DNA of 64,000 nucleotides from Sphingomonas mollis (GCF_016427505.1 NZ_JAELXS010000005.1:186001-250000), one strand, 5' to 3'; positions 1 through 8,016 are shown, counted from the first letter of the stretch. The notes: generated by a model from the letters alone, not told the origin. Translations and numbers: made by a program.

Positions 1-1
1 C

Positions 2-277
2 GGGGACGAATTCGTCGTCATCGCCGCCGATCATGACAATCACAGCGCGATCGCGCTCGGCAACGACATCGCCGCCGTATTGCGGGAACCCCATGCGATC
101 GCCGGCGATCTCGTGGTGTCGGGCGCCAGCATCGGCATCGCCGTGCACGATGGCGGGGTCAGGCCGCTGGCCGACCTGATGGCCCGCGCCGACCGCAGCC
201 TGTACCGCGTAAAGGCGATGGGCGGCGGCGCCCGCCTCGCCGATCCGGAACGGCAGGACGAACTCCTGCCGTTCTGA
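2..277 (+). CDS. GGDEF domain protein, C-terminal fragment (diguanylate cyclase)
   Basis: The window opens inside this gene. The first readable codons give GDEFVVIA, the tail of the GG(D/E)EF active-site motif of diguanylate cyclases, which make cyclic di-GMP from two GTP. About 90 residues follow: a helix, the strand VVSGASIGIAVHD, and the late motif ADLMARADRSLYRVKAMGG, which is the usual ADxALYxAK ending of GGDEF domains. It stops at 275-277, right after the domain, so GGDEF is the C-terminal domain. What precedes it (sensor, PAS or membrane part) is outside the window. Family is clear; whether the enzyme is active cannot be judged without the upstream half of the motif. Confidence 0.85.
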   Translation, partial: GDEFVVIAADHDNHSAIALGNDIAAVLREPHAIAGDLVVSGASIGIAVHDGGVRPLADLMARADRSLYRVKAMGGGARLADPERQDELLPF

Positions 278-283
278 ACGCCA

Positions 284-1282
284 TCAGTCGCCGGTTAGTG
301 TCGCCGGTCCCAGATCGCCTTGCCCCACCGTGCCGCCCGCCATCGCCAGCATCGCATCGAGGCTCTTTTTGGCACGCAGCCGCAGCCCCTCCTCCATCTC
401 GATCCGGGGTTCGAGATCACGAAGCGCCACGTACAGCTTCTCCATCGTGTTCAGCGCCATGTACGGGCAGATGTTGCAGTTACAGTTCCCGTCCGCCCCC
501 GGCGCACCGATGAAGTGCTTGGTGGGCATTGCCCGCTCCATCTGATGAATGATGTGCGGCTCGGTCGCGACGATCAGCGTGTCGCCCGGCATCGCATTGG
601 CATATTCCAGGATACCGCGCGTCGACCCGACATAATCGGCATGGTCCAGGATGATCGCAGGGCACTCCGGATGCGCCGCGATCGGCGCGCCGGGATGCTG
701 CGCCTTCAGCTTCAGCAGCTCGGTTTCCGAAAACGCCTCGTGCACGATGCACACACCCGGCCACAACAGCATGTCGCGGCCCGTCTTGCGAGCCAGATAG
801 CCGCCCAGATTGCGATCGGGGCCGAAGATGATCTTCTGGTCGAGCGGAATCTTGGCGAGGATAGCCTCCGCCGACGACGACGTGACGATCACGTCCGACA
901 GCGCCTTCACCTCGGCCGAACAGTTGATGTACGTCAGCGCGATGTGATCGGGATGCTTCGCACGGAACGCGGCGAACTGTTCGGGCGGGCAGCTATCCTC
1001 CAGCGAGCAGCCGGCGTCCATGTCGGGCAGCACGACGATCTTCTGCGGGCTCAGGATCTTGGCCGTCTCCGCCATGAAGCGCACGCCGCAAAACGCGATC
1101 ACATCGGCATCGGTCGCCTGCGCCTTTTTCGACAGGTCGAGGCTGTCACCGACGAAATCGGCGATGTCCTGCAATTCCGGCTTCTGGTAATAATGCGCCA
1201 GGATCACCGCATTGCGCTCCTTGCGGAGCCGGTCGATCTCGGCCCGCAGGTCGAGCCCGGTGAAGTTGGTCGTCAATTCCAT
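284..1282 (-). CDS. nadA: Quinolinate synthase NadA
   Basis: 332 aa. NadA condenses iminoaspartate with dihydroxyacetone phosphate to quinolinate in de novo NAD synthesis, using a [4Fe-4S] cluster. The sequence carries the family marks: AHYYQKPELQDIADFVGDS near residue 30, cysteine candidates for the cluster at C92 (MDAGCSL), C178 (PGVCIVHE) and a C267/C269/C272 group ending in ICPYM. The ATG at 1282 has a GGAG sequence about 8 nt upstream. nadB and nadC are not adjacent. It lies 28 bp downstream of the DUF4230 gene on the same strand, so co-transcription is possible. Identification is firm. Confidence 0.97.
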   Translation of the reverse strand: MELTTNFTGLDLRAEIDRLRKERNAVILAHYYQKPELQDIADFVGDSLDLSKKAQATDADVIAFCGVRFMAETAKILSPQKIVVLPDMDAGCSLEDSCPPEQFAAFRAKHPDHIALTYINCSAEVKALSDVIVTSSSAEAILAKIPLDQKIIFGPDRNLGGYLARKTGRDMLLWPGVCIVHEAFSETELLKLKAQHPGAPIAAHPECPAIILDHADYVGSTRGILEYANAMPGDTLIVATEPHIIHQMERAMPTKHFIGAPGADGNCNCNICPYMALNTMEKLYVALRDLEPRIEMEEGLRLRAKKSLDAMLAMAGGTVGQGDLGPATLTGD

Positions 1283-1310
1283 CGATCGTCTCCGCCCGCG
1301 TCGGTTGCGG

Positions 1311-2054
1311 CTATTGCCTGTTCCCTAGCACTTCCGCCAGCGAGCGCGAGACATCCCAACGCTCATCGGTGGTCGTCGGATCATCGGCGAAGCGCACCTG
1401 CACCTTCGCATCCAGCCCGGCGGCGCGCAGCGGCAGCGCGAAACTGCGTTCCACCGCGCGGCGCGTGGCGTCCTTGGCCAGCCGCATCGTCGTCGGCTCG
1501 CGCGCCTGCCGCAGCAGTTCGGCCTGTCCGGCACGGCGGTTGGCGGCGTCCAGTCGCGATTCGGCGTCGGTGAAGGTCGTCAGCACGCCGCCCGATCCAT
1601 ATTCGCGCGTCGCCGCCAGATCGACCTGCGGACCATCCACCTCGACCGCCGGCAACCGCACCGACAGCGTCTTGGTGGCGGCATCCCACGCCACGTCGCG
1701 CTCGGTCAGCTTGCCCAGATCGACCTCGTACCGCACCGAGCCCGGCATGATGAGCGTCTTCTCGGTCGAAAAACCGAGCTGCGACTGGCGCGAGGTGACG
1801 ACCGCGACATAGCGCGCCGCGAACGCCGACAGCCGGTTCTGTTCGCGCAGCCCTTGCAGGCTCGCGCTCGCGATCGTCGTCGGATCGGGGGTCAGCCGGT
1901 CGGCGACGTAACGCTGCACCCCCAGCAGCGCGAGCAGGACCGCCAGCACCAGCAGGATGACGACGCCGGTCGCCTTCGCCAGAAACGATCCGGCCCCGCC
2001 GCCCTGCTTCGCCACAGGCTCGGGCACCGGATCGATCACGCCGCGATCCGCCAT
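1311..2054 (-). CDS. DUF4230 family membrane-anchored protein
   Basis: 247 aa. One hydrophobic segment (about residues 25-46, rich in V/L/A) anchors the protein, followed by a soluble part with LREQNRLSAFAARYVAVVTS and a run of beta strands (TEKTLIMPGSVRYEVDLGKL), the pattern of DUF4230 proteins. Function of the family is unknown. The gene overlaps the end of the upstream MBL hydrolase gene by 19 bp, so the two are probably translated from one message. No lipobox is seen. Assignment to DUF4230 is from recognised sequence pattern, not a search. Confidence 0.75.
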   Translation of the reverse strand: MADRGVIDPVPEPVAKQGGGAGSFLAKATGVVILLVLAVLLALLGVQRYVADRLTPDPTTIASASLQGLREQNRLSAFAARYVAVVTSRQSQLGFSTEKTLIMPGSVRYEVDLGKLTERDVAWDAATKTLSVRLPAVEVDGPQVDLAATREYGSGGVLTTFTDAESRLDAANRRAGQAELLRQAREPTTMRLAKDATRRAVERSFALPLRAAGLDAKVQVRFADDPTTTDERWDVSRSLAEVLGNRQ

Positions 2055-2896
2055 GTCTCACCCTCCTGCGCCACCAGCCCACGGTTCGCCAGATCGTACA
2101 GATGCGCCAGCACGGATCGCTCCGCCGCCGGCAACAGCAGCGTATCCAGCCCCGCATACATCCGCCCGACCATCGCCGGGATCGCCTGTCCGTCCTCACG
2201 CAACAGCCGCAATATCTGGCCCTCGCGCTGCTTGCGATGGCCCAGCATCCCACGCACCAGCCGGCGGGGATTCTCCACCGCCTCGCCATGCCCCGGATAG
2301 AACACGCGGTCGTCGCGACCCATCAGCTTGTCCAGACTGGCCATGTACGCGCCCATGTCGCCATCCGGCGGCGAGACGACGCTGGTCGCCCAGCCCATCA
2401 CATGATCGCCAGAAAACAGCGCCCGTGTCTCCGCCAACGCAAAGCACAGATGGGCCGACGTATGCCCCGGCGTCGCCAGCGCGGTCAGCGTCCAGCCGTC
2501 GCCGCCTACCGTATCGCCCTCCGCCAATACCCGGTCGGGCGCATAGTCCGCATCGAACGCGGCATCGGCGCGGCTCCCATGATCCCCGGGTGCGAAGGGC
2601 GCCGCCCCGACGATCGGCGCGGCCGTCGCGGCGCTCAGACGACGGGCCAGCGGACTGTGATCGCGGTGATGATGCGTAATCATGATCGCCCGCACCGGCC
2701 GCCCGTCGATCGCCCGCTCCAGCGCGGCCAGATGCCCGCCATCGTCGGGACCGGGATCGATCACCGCCACGTCACCCGCGCCACCGACGACATAGGATTG
2801 CGTGCCGGTATAGGTATAGGCGGAGGCATTGGGCGCCAGCACGCGGATCACCAGCGGTTCGAGCTGGATCGGCATTCCGGTCGGGAGATCGGCCAT
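2036..2896 (-). CDS. MBL-fold metallo-hydrolase (beta-lactamase-like, with C-terminal helical part)
   Basis: 286 aa from the ATG at 2896; a longer in-frame reading to 2974 adds 26 Arg/Pro-rich residues unlike the family, so the shorter start is preferred. The metal-binding motif THHHRDH at residues 74-80 (HxHxDH), TPGHTSAHL, SGDHVMGW and PGHGE give all expected ligands of the metallo-beta-lactamase fold. The C-terminal part (KQREGQILRLL onward) resembles the winged-helix tail of LACTB2/RNase-like MBL hydrolases. The substrate cannot be told; thioester or RNA hydrolysis are possibilities. It overlaps the DUF4230 gene downstream. Confidence 0.88.
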   Translation of the reverse strand: MADLPTGMPIQLEPLVIRVLAPNASAYTYTGTQSYVVGGAGDVAVIDPGPDDGGHLAALERAIDGRPVRAIMITHHHRDHSPLARRLSAATAAPIVGAAPFAPGDHGSRADAAFDADYAPDRVLAEGDTVGGDGWTLTALATPGHTSAHLCFALAETRALFSGDHVMGWATSVVSPPDGDMGAYMASLDKLMGRDDRVFYPGHGEAVENPRRLVRGMLGHRKQREGQILRLLREDGQAIPAMVGRMYAGLDTLLLPAAERSVLAHLYDLANRGLVAQEGETWRIAA

Positions 2897-3008
2897 TATC
2901 GACCGATGTGGCGGCGGAGCGCCGCGATGGCAAGCCCCGCCCGTCCCCCGATGCCATCGCCTCTGCGGTCTCAAAGGCGAAGAAGATATTTCGGCAAACC
3001 CGACATAT

Positions 3009-3084
3009 CGTCATTGCGAGCGCAGCGAAGCAACCCAGTGCCTCACGCACTGCCGTGGATTGCTTCGCGGCGCTCTCAATGACG
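3009..3084. repeat. Inverted-repeat (REP-like) element, family A, copy 1
   Basis: Two arms of about 29 bp face each other: left starts CGTCATTGCGAGCGCAGCGA, right ends TTGCTTCGCGGCGCTCTCAA then TGACG. A second copy with the same arms and the same spacing is at 36308-36383. It lies upstream of the MBL gene in a gap with no gene. Such paired arms fold into a cruciform or RNA hairpin; similar elements are common between genes in sphingomonads. Confidence 0.85.
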
Positions 3085-3120
3085 AACATCCATAAAGCAT
3101 GATGTGGCCAGCCCCTGAAC

Positions 3121-3289
3121 GGTTCACGCGGAGACGCGGAGACGCGGAGCAGAAGAAAGAGAGATCCCGGCGCCGCGCGCGGCCGGCCGCAGGCCCTCCA
3201 GATCACGCCCCCCCGGATCGCGATCCGCGGCATCACGAGCGACTCCCGCCATCCCTTCTTTTCCGCGTCTCCGCGCCTCCGCGCGAACC
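3121..3289. repeat. Inverted-repeat element, family B (CGCGGAGACGCGGAG arms)
   Basis: Left arm GGTTCACGCGGAGACGCGGA at 3121 with further GACGCGGAG repetition; right arm ends CCGCGCCTCCGCGCGAACC at 3289. The arms are imperfect reverse complements of about 33 bp separated by about 95 bp. With the family A element it fills the 424-bp gap between the MBL gene (start 2896) and the M56 gene (stop 3321). No gene was recognised in that gap. Confidence 0.75.
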
Positions 3290-3320
3290 CATTTCTTCCT
3301 GCCGGACCGATTCCCCCGGA

Positions 3321-4997
3321 TCAGTCCTGCATCTCGCGGCGCACTTCCCGCAAGGCATCGTCCAACCCGGCCAGCGCCTGTGCCCGCTTCTCGCCCGTCA
3401 GGTTGCGATCGTTCTCGATCGAGGTGCGCGCCAACTGGATGCTGGCGATCGCCTGCTTCAGGCCCGATACCTTCGCCTCGTTGGCGCGGCGTTCGGCGAT
3501 CGCCGCCTGACGTTCTGCGCGATCCGCCTGACGCTGCGCCTGTGCGGCCTGCCGCTCGGCATCGGCGGCCTGCCGACCGGCCCATGCCCCCTGGGCAGAG
3601 GCCGCCGCCGCCGCCGCGCTGGCCTGTGCCGCGATCCGGTTGCTGCACAGGACCGTCACCCGCCGGCCATTCTCCTGCCGATGGATCACCGTCTCGCTGC
3701 CCGACGCCGGCTGGCAATCGCCGCTGCGGATCGTCACCGGGCCATGGCCGCCATCGACGACCGTGTCGCCGTTCACCCGCATCACCATGACGCGCGGCGG
3801 CACCGGTGGCAGCGGCGGTCTCGCCCCATCCACCCGCACGGGCGGTGCAGGCGGCGTCGGCACCATGATCCGGTTGGTCGTCAGAAACCGGTCGGCGTCC
3901 GCGCCGACATAGGTGGTGGAGCGACCATCCTTGACGATCACGACCCGCTTCGTGGCCTTCTCATTGGACGCCGGCGCCGCCGGCACGGCGGGCGCGACCG
4001 GTGCGGGCGGCACCGCCGGTGCGGCGATCTGCACACCCGTCGCCCGCTCCACCCGCTCGGTGATCGCCGCCGCCGCCTGTGTCCCCGATGCGGTCACGGC
4101 CAATCCCGTCACCACGACCCCCAGCACCGCCGCCGCCCCGGTGGCCAGGCGAGCGCGCGACAGACGCGTATTCGTCAACATCTTCAGTCTCCCTTTCAGG
4201 TCGGTGATGGTGTGCAGATGACAGGCAGCGGAGATCGCGCCGCCATGCGCGGCCTTCACGATCGCGCAGGCATAGATGTGCCGGTCCGTCCGGCTGCGCC
4301 CCGCCAGCACGCGCGCGTCGTTGGCCAGTTCCTGATCGCAGCGGAACGCCCGGAAAGCCCGCCACGCCAGTGGATTGAACCAGTGCACCGCCAACAGCGC
4401 CAGCGCCGCCCAATTGGCGATCAGGTCGCCGCGCGCGTGGTGGCCCAGCTCATGCGCCAGCGCCAGTTCGCGCTCGTCCGCGTCATAACGGTCGGCGAAA
4501 TCGTCCGGGAACGCCACGAAGCGCCGCGCCGTACCGAACGCCAACGGCCCCGCCGCCGCCGCCGTCTCGATCACCCGCACGCCGTCAATCTCGTCCAGCG
4601 TCCGCGCATCCAGCAACAATCGCCGACAGAACTGCCGATGCCGCACGACATGCAGCAGGAAGAACGCCCCCGCCCCCAGCAGCCAAGCCGCCGCGATCAT
4701 CGCCCCCCAGGGCAGCGCCGCCGCCGGCTCGACCGCAGCAGCAGCAGCCGCCCGGATCGGCGCGGCGGACGGCACGATCAGCACCGTCACCGCCTCGCTC
4801 GCCCGGCTGATCGGCATCACCGCCTGCTCGCGCCAGTCGGCGGGCAGCGGCGGCGTCACCATCCGCAGCATCGGGAGCGCCCACAACGCATAGGCGATCT
4901 GCGGCCCGAACAGCCGCCGCACCGGCGCCCGCACCAGCAACACCACCGCCATCAGCACCGCCGACGCGATCAGCGCCTCCACCGCCCAGCCGGTCAT
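3321..4997 (-). CDS. M56 family metallopeptidase (BlaR1/MecR1-like signal protein)
   Basis: 558 aa. N-terminal hydrophobic helices (about residues 5-22, 33-48, 98-116) embed the protease; HELGHHARGD at 182-191 holds the zinc-binding HExxH of peptidase family M56. One more hydrophobic stretch follows near residue 290. The region after it has no penicillin-binding sensor domain (no SxxK/SxN/KTG set); instead there is a Pro/Ala-rich segment and an A/E/R/Q-rich coiled coil (about 440-500, repeated AERQAA units). BlaR1-type proteins relieve repression by the partner BlaI through proteolysis; here the signal is unknown and may be envelope stress. Its ATG overlaps the blaI-like stop (ATGA), so the pair is translationally coupled. 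Confidence 0.88.
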   Translation of the reverse strand: MTGWAVEALIASAVLMAVVLLVRAPVRRLFGPQIAYALWALPMLRMVTPPLPADWREQAVMPISRASEAVTVLIVPSAAPIRAAAAAAVEPAAALPWGAMIAAAWLLGAGAFFLLHVVRHRQFCRRLLLDARTLDEIDGVRVIETAAAAGPLAFGTARRFVAFPDDFADRYDADERELALAHELGHHARGDLIANWAALALLAVHWFNPLAWRAFRAFRCDQELANDARVLAGRSRTDRHIYACAIVKAAHGGAISAACHLHTITDLKGRLKMLTNTRLSRARLATGAAAVLGVVVTGLAVTASGTQAAAAITERVERATGVQIAAPAVPPAPVAPAVPAAPASNEKATKRVVIVKDGRSTTYVGADADRFLTTNRIMVPTPPAPPVRVDGARPPLPPVPPRVMVMRVNGDTVVDGGHGPVTIRSGDCQPASGSETVIHRQENGRRVTVLCSNRIAAQASAAAAAASAQGAWAGRQAADAERQAAQAQRQADRAERQAAIAERRANEAKVSGLKQAIASIQLARTSIENDRNLTGEKRAQALAGLDDALREVRREMQD

Positions 4998-5362
4998 GCC
5001 TTCAGCTCCTTCAGGATCGCCTCGATCTCGGCGATGTCGCGCGCGGTCAGCTCGTCCCGTTCCGCCAGATGCGCCACGAACGGCATCAGACGCCCGCCGA
5101 ACAGCCGGTCGATCAGCCGCTGCGATTCCCCCGCGACATAATCGTCGCGCGCCACCAGAGGCCGGTACAGGTAACGCCGGCCATCCTGCTCATGCGCGAT
5201 CACCGCCTTGCCCAGCAGCCGTCCCAGCAGCGTCTTGACGGTATTGGCGCTCCAGTCCCGCGCCGGATCGACCCGTTCGGCCACATCCTGCGCGGTAAGC
5301 GGCGACGCCTCCCACAGCACCTCCATCACGGCATGTTCGGCATCGCTGATCCGTTCGGCCAC
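4994..5362 (-). CDS. BlaI/MecI/CopY family repressor
   Basis: 122 aa from a GTG at 5362. Start chosen because AGGGAG lies 6 nt upstream of it and the product then begins (M)AERISDAEHAVMEVLWE, the usual BlaI N-terminus. An in-frame ATG at 5377 (127 aa) would have its own start codon inside the operator palindrome. The winged helix (residues 5-75: ISDAEHAVMEVLW, LTAQDVAERV, WSANTVKTLLGRLLGKAVI) and C-terminal dimerisation helices match the family. It represses its own operon until the partner M56 protease cleaves it. Overlaps the M56 gene by 4 nt. Confidence 0.9.
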   Translation of the reverse strand: MAERISDAEHAVMEVLWEASPLTAQDVAERVDPARDWSANTVKTLLGRLLGKAVIAHEQDGRRYLYRPLVARDDYVAGESQRLIDRLFGGRLMPFVAHLAERDELTARDIAEIEAILKELKA

Positions 5363-5375
5363 GACTCGCTCCCTC

Positions 5376-5418
5376 ATTGACTACGCCTGTAATCGCATCG
5401 ATTACAGGCGTAGTCAAT
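5376..5418. promoter_or_regulatory. Palindromic operator for the BlaI-type repressor
   Basis: Perfect inverted repeat with 20-bp arms and a 3-bp centre (CAT at 5396-5398). Each arm contains ACTACGCCTGTAAT, itself a near TAC-N4-GTA dyad, close to the TACA/TGTA half sites known for BlaI/MecI. It sits immediately upstream of the AGGGAG ribosome site of the repressor gene, so binding there would block the repressor-M56 operon. Two dimers could bind, one per arm. Confidence 0.8.
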
Positions 5419-5513
5419 GATGCCTGCCCACTGTCGGAAAATCTTACGACCGCCGCATCCCGCCCCCGACCGTTAACCACCGGACCCCGCGGGAATCCGG
5501 CCTTTCACCGAAC

Positions 5514-5528
5514 TGGCACGCGCCCTGC
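5514..5528 (+). promoter_or_regulatory. Sigma-54-like -24/-12 promoter
   Basis: TGGCACG-N4-CTGC matches the RpoN consensus TGGCACG-N4-TTGC with one mismatch and correct spacing between GG and GC. It points toward the chromate transporter gene 223 bp downstream. The other clear RpoN sites of the window serve flagellar genes, so this one may be genuine or chance. Confidence 0.4.
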
Positions 5529-5565
5529 TAAGATAGGGACAGCCGAAGCCTCAGCGCTTTCAGCA

Positions 5566-5608
5566 GGGTGGACCGGTCGCTCGCGATCCGTCTCGCACCG
5601 GTCCACCC
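5566..5608 (+). other. Stem-loop in the chromate transporter leader
   Basis: Arms GGGTGGACCGGT (5566-5577) and ACCGGTCCACCC (5597-5608) are perfect complements of 12 bp around a 19-nt loop. No T run follows, so it is not a simple terminator; it would form in the 5' leader of the downstream transcript. Confidence 0.6.
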
Positions 5609-5750
5609 GCACCCGGCCTTTCCAGCACGGTTGACCCATCGGCCCGCTCTCGCCCATGATCGCGCCACCGGGCCGACGCGGACGCCCGGTCAGACGGTGA
5701 CCGTCCAAGTCCGCTCCATCCGCCGTGCCCACGGCGCGCAGGAGCGACGC

Positions 5751-6962
5751 ATGACCGACCCGATCCCCGACACCCGCCCGCCCCACCTCGGTCTCGGCGC
5801 CCTGTTCCTGAAGTTCCTGACCTTCGGCGCGCTCGCCTTTGGCGGCCCCGTCGCGCAGATCGCCATGCTGCGGCAATCGCTGGTCGAACGCGAACGCTGG
5901 ATCGATCCGGCGCGCTTCAACCGGTTGCTCGCCGTCCTCCAGATCCTGCCCGGCCCGGAGGCGCATGAGCTGTGCGTCCATCTCGGCATCGTCGCCCGTG
6001 GTCGCCGGGGCGGGGTCGTCGCCGGCCTCGGCTTCATGCTGCCGGGCCTGTTGCTGATGATGGCGGCGGGGTGGCTGTACGTCACGTGGATCGCCGGCAA
6101 CATCGAGCTGGCCGGCATATTGCTGGGCGTGCAGATCGTCGTGCTGGCGATCATCGCCCGCGCGATGGTGCGGATCGGCCAGCATGTGATCGAGGACCGG
6201 CTGCTTGCCGTCATCGCCGTCGCCAGCCTGATCGCCACGCTGGTCGGCGTGCCGGTCTGGATACCCCTCGCCGCCGCCGGGTTCGTCTATGCGCTGGTCC
6301 ACCGCCCGGCGATGGCGGCCCTGGTCCTGCTCGCCGCGATCGTCGTCGCGCTGGTGGTGCCGGTCGCCCTGCCGGCCGCCCGCACCGCCGTCGCGGCCGG
6401 CGCGCCGGTGACGCTGGCGGCGCTGTTCGTCGCCGGCCTGAAGGGCGGCCTGCTGACCTTCGGCGGCGCCTATACCGCGATCCCCTATGTCCGCGCCGAC
6501 ACGGTCGGGCGGGGCTGGCTGAGCGACGCCACCTTCCTTGACGGCATCGCGCTGGCCGGCGTCCTGCCCGCCCCGCTCGTCATCTTCGCGACCTTCGTCG
6601 GCTATGTCGTCGGCGGCCCGGCCGGTGCACTGTCGATCACCGCCGGCATGTTCCTGCCCGCCTTCGCCTTCTCGTTGATCTTGTTCGAACGGCTGGAATC
6701 AGTGGTCGAGAACCCCGCCCTCCACCGCTTCCTCGCCGGCGTAGCCGCCGCCGTCATCGGCATCATCGCCGCCACCTTCGCCCAGCTCGCCCGCGCGACG
6801 GGCGCGCCAGTGACGCAACCCGCCATCGCCATCGCCCTGTTCGCCATCGCCCTCACCGCTGCTTGGCGCCTGAAGGGTGGCTGGGTGATCCCGGTGCTGG
6901 TTGCCGGCGGAGCGATGGCGGGGTGGCTGGTGCCGCTGGGAATCAATCGGGCGGGAGGTTAG
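5751..6962 (+). CDS. chrA: Chromate transporter ChrA, two-domain (long) type
   Basis: 403 aa; ATG at 5751 preceded by AGGAG. Two copies of the CHR domain are visible: FLTFGALAFGGPVAQIAM near residue 23 and LKGGLLTFGGAYTAIPYVR near residue 230, each followed by several hydrophobic helices (about 10-12 in all). ChrA proteins export chromate across the inner membrane, driven by the membrane potential. The N-terminal copy also has LLAVLQILPGPEAHELCVHLG, a conserved family signature. No chrB regulator is next to it. Substrate other than chromate (sulfate-like anions) cannot be excluded. Confidence 0.92.
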   Translation: MTDPIPDTRPPHLGLGALFLKFLTFGALAFGGPVAQIAMLRQSLVERERWIDPARFNRLLAVLQILPGPEAHELCVHLGIVARGRRGGVVAGLGFMLPGLLLMMAAGWLYVTWIAGNIELAGILLGVQIVVLAIIARAMVRIGQHVIEDRLLAVIAVASLIATLVGVPVWIPLAAAGFVYALVHRPAMAALVLLAAIVVALVVPVALPAARTAVAAGAPVTLAALFVAGLKGGLLTFGGAYTAIPYVRADTVGRGWLSDATFLDGIALAGVLPAPLVIFATFVGYVVGGPAGALSITAGMFLPAFAFSLILFERLESVVENPALHRFLAGVAAAVIGIIAATFAQLARATGAPVTQPAIAIALFAIALTAAWRLKGGWVIPVLVAGGAMAGWLVPLGINRAGG

Positions 6963-7013
6963 CGGCGGCCTGATTAGGGCGATCTTGACCGCTTCTACGT
7001 CGGAAATTGGTGG

Positions 7014-7667
7014 TTAGCTGCCGTTAGTCGGAATAGCTTCGCCTCGGGAGTTAGCCCTACGAGTCTCCTGAATGACAGGGTGATCGCGAACGAGCATCGA
7101 CGGGCTGAATTGCCATTCGGGGATAGTTGGCAGAGTTTCATCCACTCCCGCAATTCGATAGGCGAAAATTGCGCCAACCAGAAAGCGCAGTGCGCGCAAA
7201 TCGCACGCTGCCGCATGGAGTGCAAAAAGATTGAAGTGGATGTCTTCCATCTTCTCACGCTCTTTAATGCCGGTGAAGTTCATATTCACCCAGCATTCTG
7301 GGTTATAATCCGACATCACCGTTATAAAGTGCGTAAGCCGGTCCCGGAAAAACTGTATCTCTCCTAGGTGACTGAACAGAGAATCAACAAATGCCTTACG
7401 GTCTATTGCAGCTCCCGTCACCCGCAGAAGGCGCTTAATAGTATCCTTTAGCGGCGACATGCGTTGCCCACCCAGCATAGCGACGACCGCATCATCCCGC
7501 TCGACGAGGCGTGTCACCGCTACGTAGACTGAACACGTTAGCTCATGCTCAAGCGCCGTGTAGCTATGATGCAGCTCTCCCAACAGGCGAAAGAAGTGCC
7601 CGCTTGCCTCGTCTTCGTTAAACGGGGTGGCTGGAGGCTGAGTGTCCATGGGCGCATATTTGCTCAT
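7014..7667 (-). CDS. Hypothetical protein with possible HEPN-like RxxxxH motif
   Basis: 217 aa, not recognised. The sequence is mostly helical and soluble; FFRDRLTHF (R108-x4-H113) resembles the R-x4-6-H catalytic motif of HEPN-domain RNases, but a motif this short can arise by chance. The gene is visibly lower in GC and uses A/T-ending codons (TTT, ATA, TTA, AGG) far more than its neighbours, which suggests recent transfer. ATG at 7667 has no good ribosome site; ATG at 7649 is an alternative start. It stands alone between chrA and a small membrane-protein gene, with no recognisable antitoxin partner. Confidence 0.6.
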   Translation of the reverse strand: MSKYAPMDTQPPATPFNEDEASGHFFRLLGELHHSYTALEHELTCSVYVAVTRLVERDDAVVAMLGGQRMSPLKDTIKRLLRVTGAAIDRKAFVDSLFSHLGEIQFFRDRLTHFITVMSDYNPECWVNMNFTGIKEREKMEDIHFNLFALHAAACDLRALRFLVGAIFAYRIAGVDETLPTIPEWQFSPSMLVRDHPVIQETRRANSRGEAIPTNGS

Positions 7668-7702
7668 GTTTGTTAGCGTCCGCTAGTGGGCGTAAGCCGC
7701 CT

Positions 7703-7900
7703 CTAGAAATGAGCGAGACTGGCTGCCGTGGCCCAAGCCATCGACAGCATAGCCATAAACGCGCCGCAAAAAGCCAACGAGCCCCATGTCACGTCCACGC
7801 GTCGCGAATGGCGCAAGTCGGTCATGATGCGCCGCCCGCAATAGATCAGGTTGCAGACGAGCAGTGCCAGCGCCAGCAGGACGGCAGTCAGGATGCTCAT
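7703..7900 (-). CDS. Small membrane protein, 65 aa
   Basis: Begins MSILTAVLLALALLVCNLIY and ends AFMAMLSMAWATAASLAHF: two hydrophobic helices joined by a basic loop (CGRRIMTDLRHSRR). A longer in-frame reading to 8254 runs antisense through the glutaredoxin gene and is not credible, so only this part is called. No clear ribosome site. It lies downstream of the grxD stop (8017). Function unknown. Confidence 0.45.
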   Translation of the reverse strand: MSILTAVLLALALLVCNLIYCGRRIMTDLRHSRRVDVTWGSLAFCGAFMAMLSMAWATAASLAHF

Positions 7901-8016
7901 AGCGACATCATCGCCCAAGTGGCGAACGCCCGCAATTGAGCGCTCGCCAACGACCACAAACGAAAACGGGCGCCTCCCGGCGCCCGTCGTCGTCACATCA
8001 AACAGCCACCCGGCCG

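Larger units (their letters stand above)
5419..5750. other. 332-bp gap before the chromate transporter gene
   Basis: No gene seen. It contains a sigma-54-like site (5514-5528) and a stem-loop (5566-5608), listed separately, and otherwise nothing recognised. Confidence 0.6.

Noticed and set aside
3099..5141. 680-codon open frame on the plus strand
   Set aside because: Antisense to the M56 gene and through two repeat elements; Arg/Pro-rich shadow.
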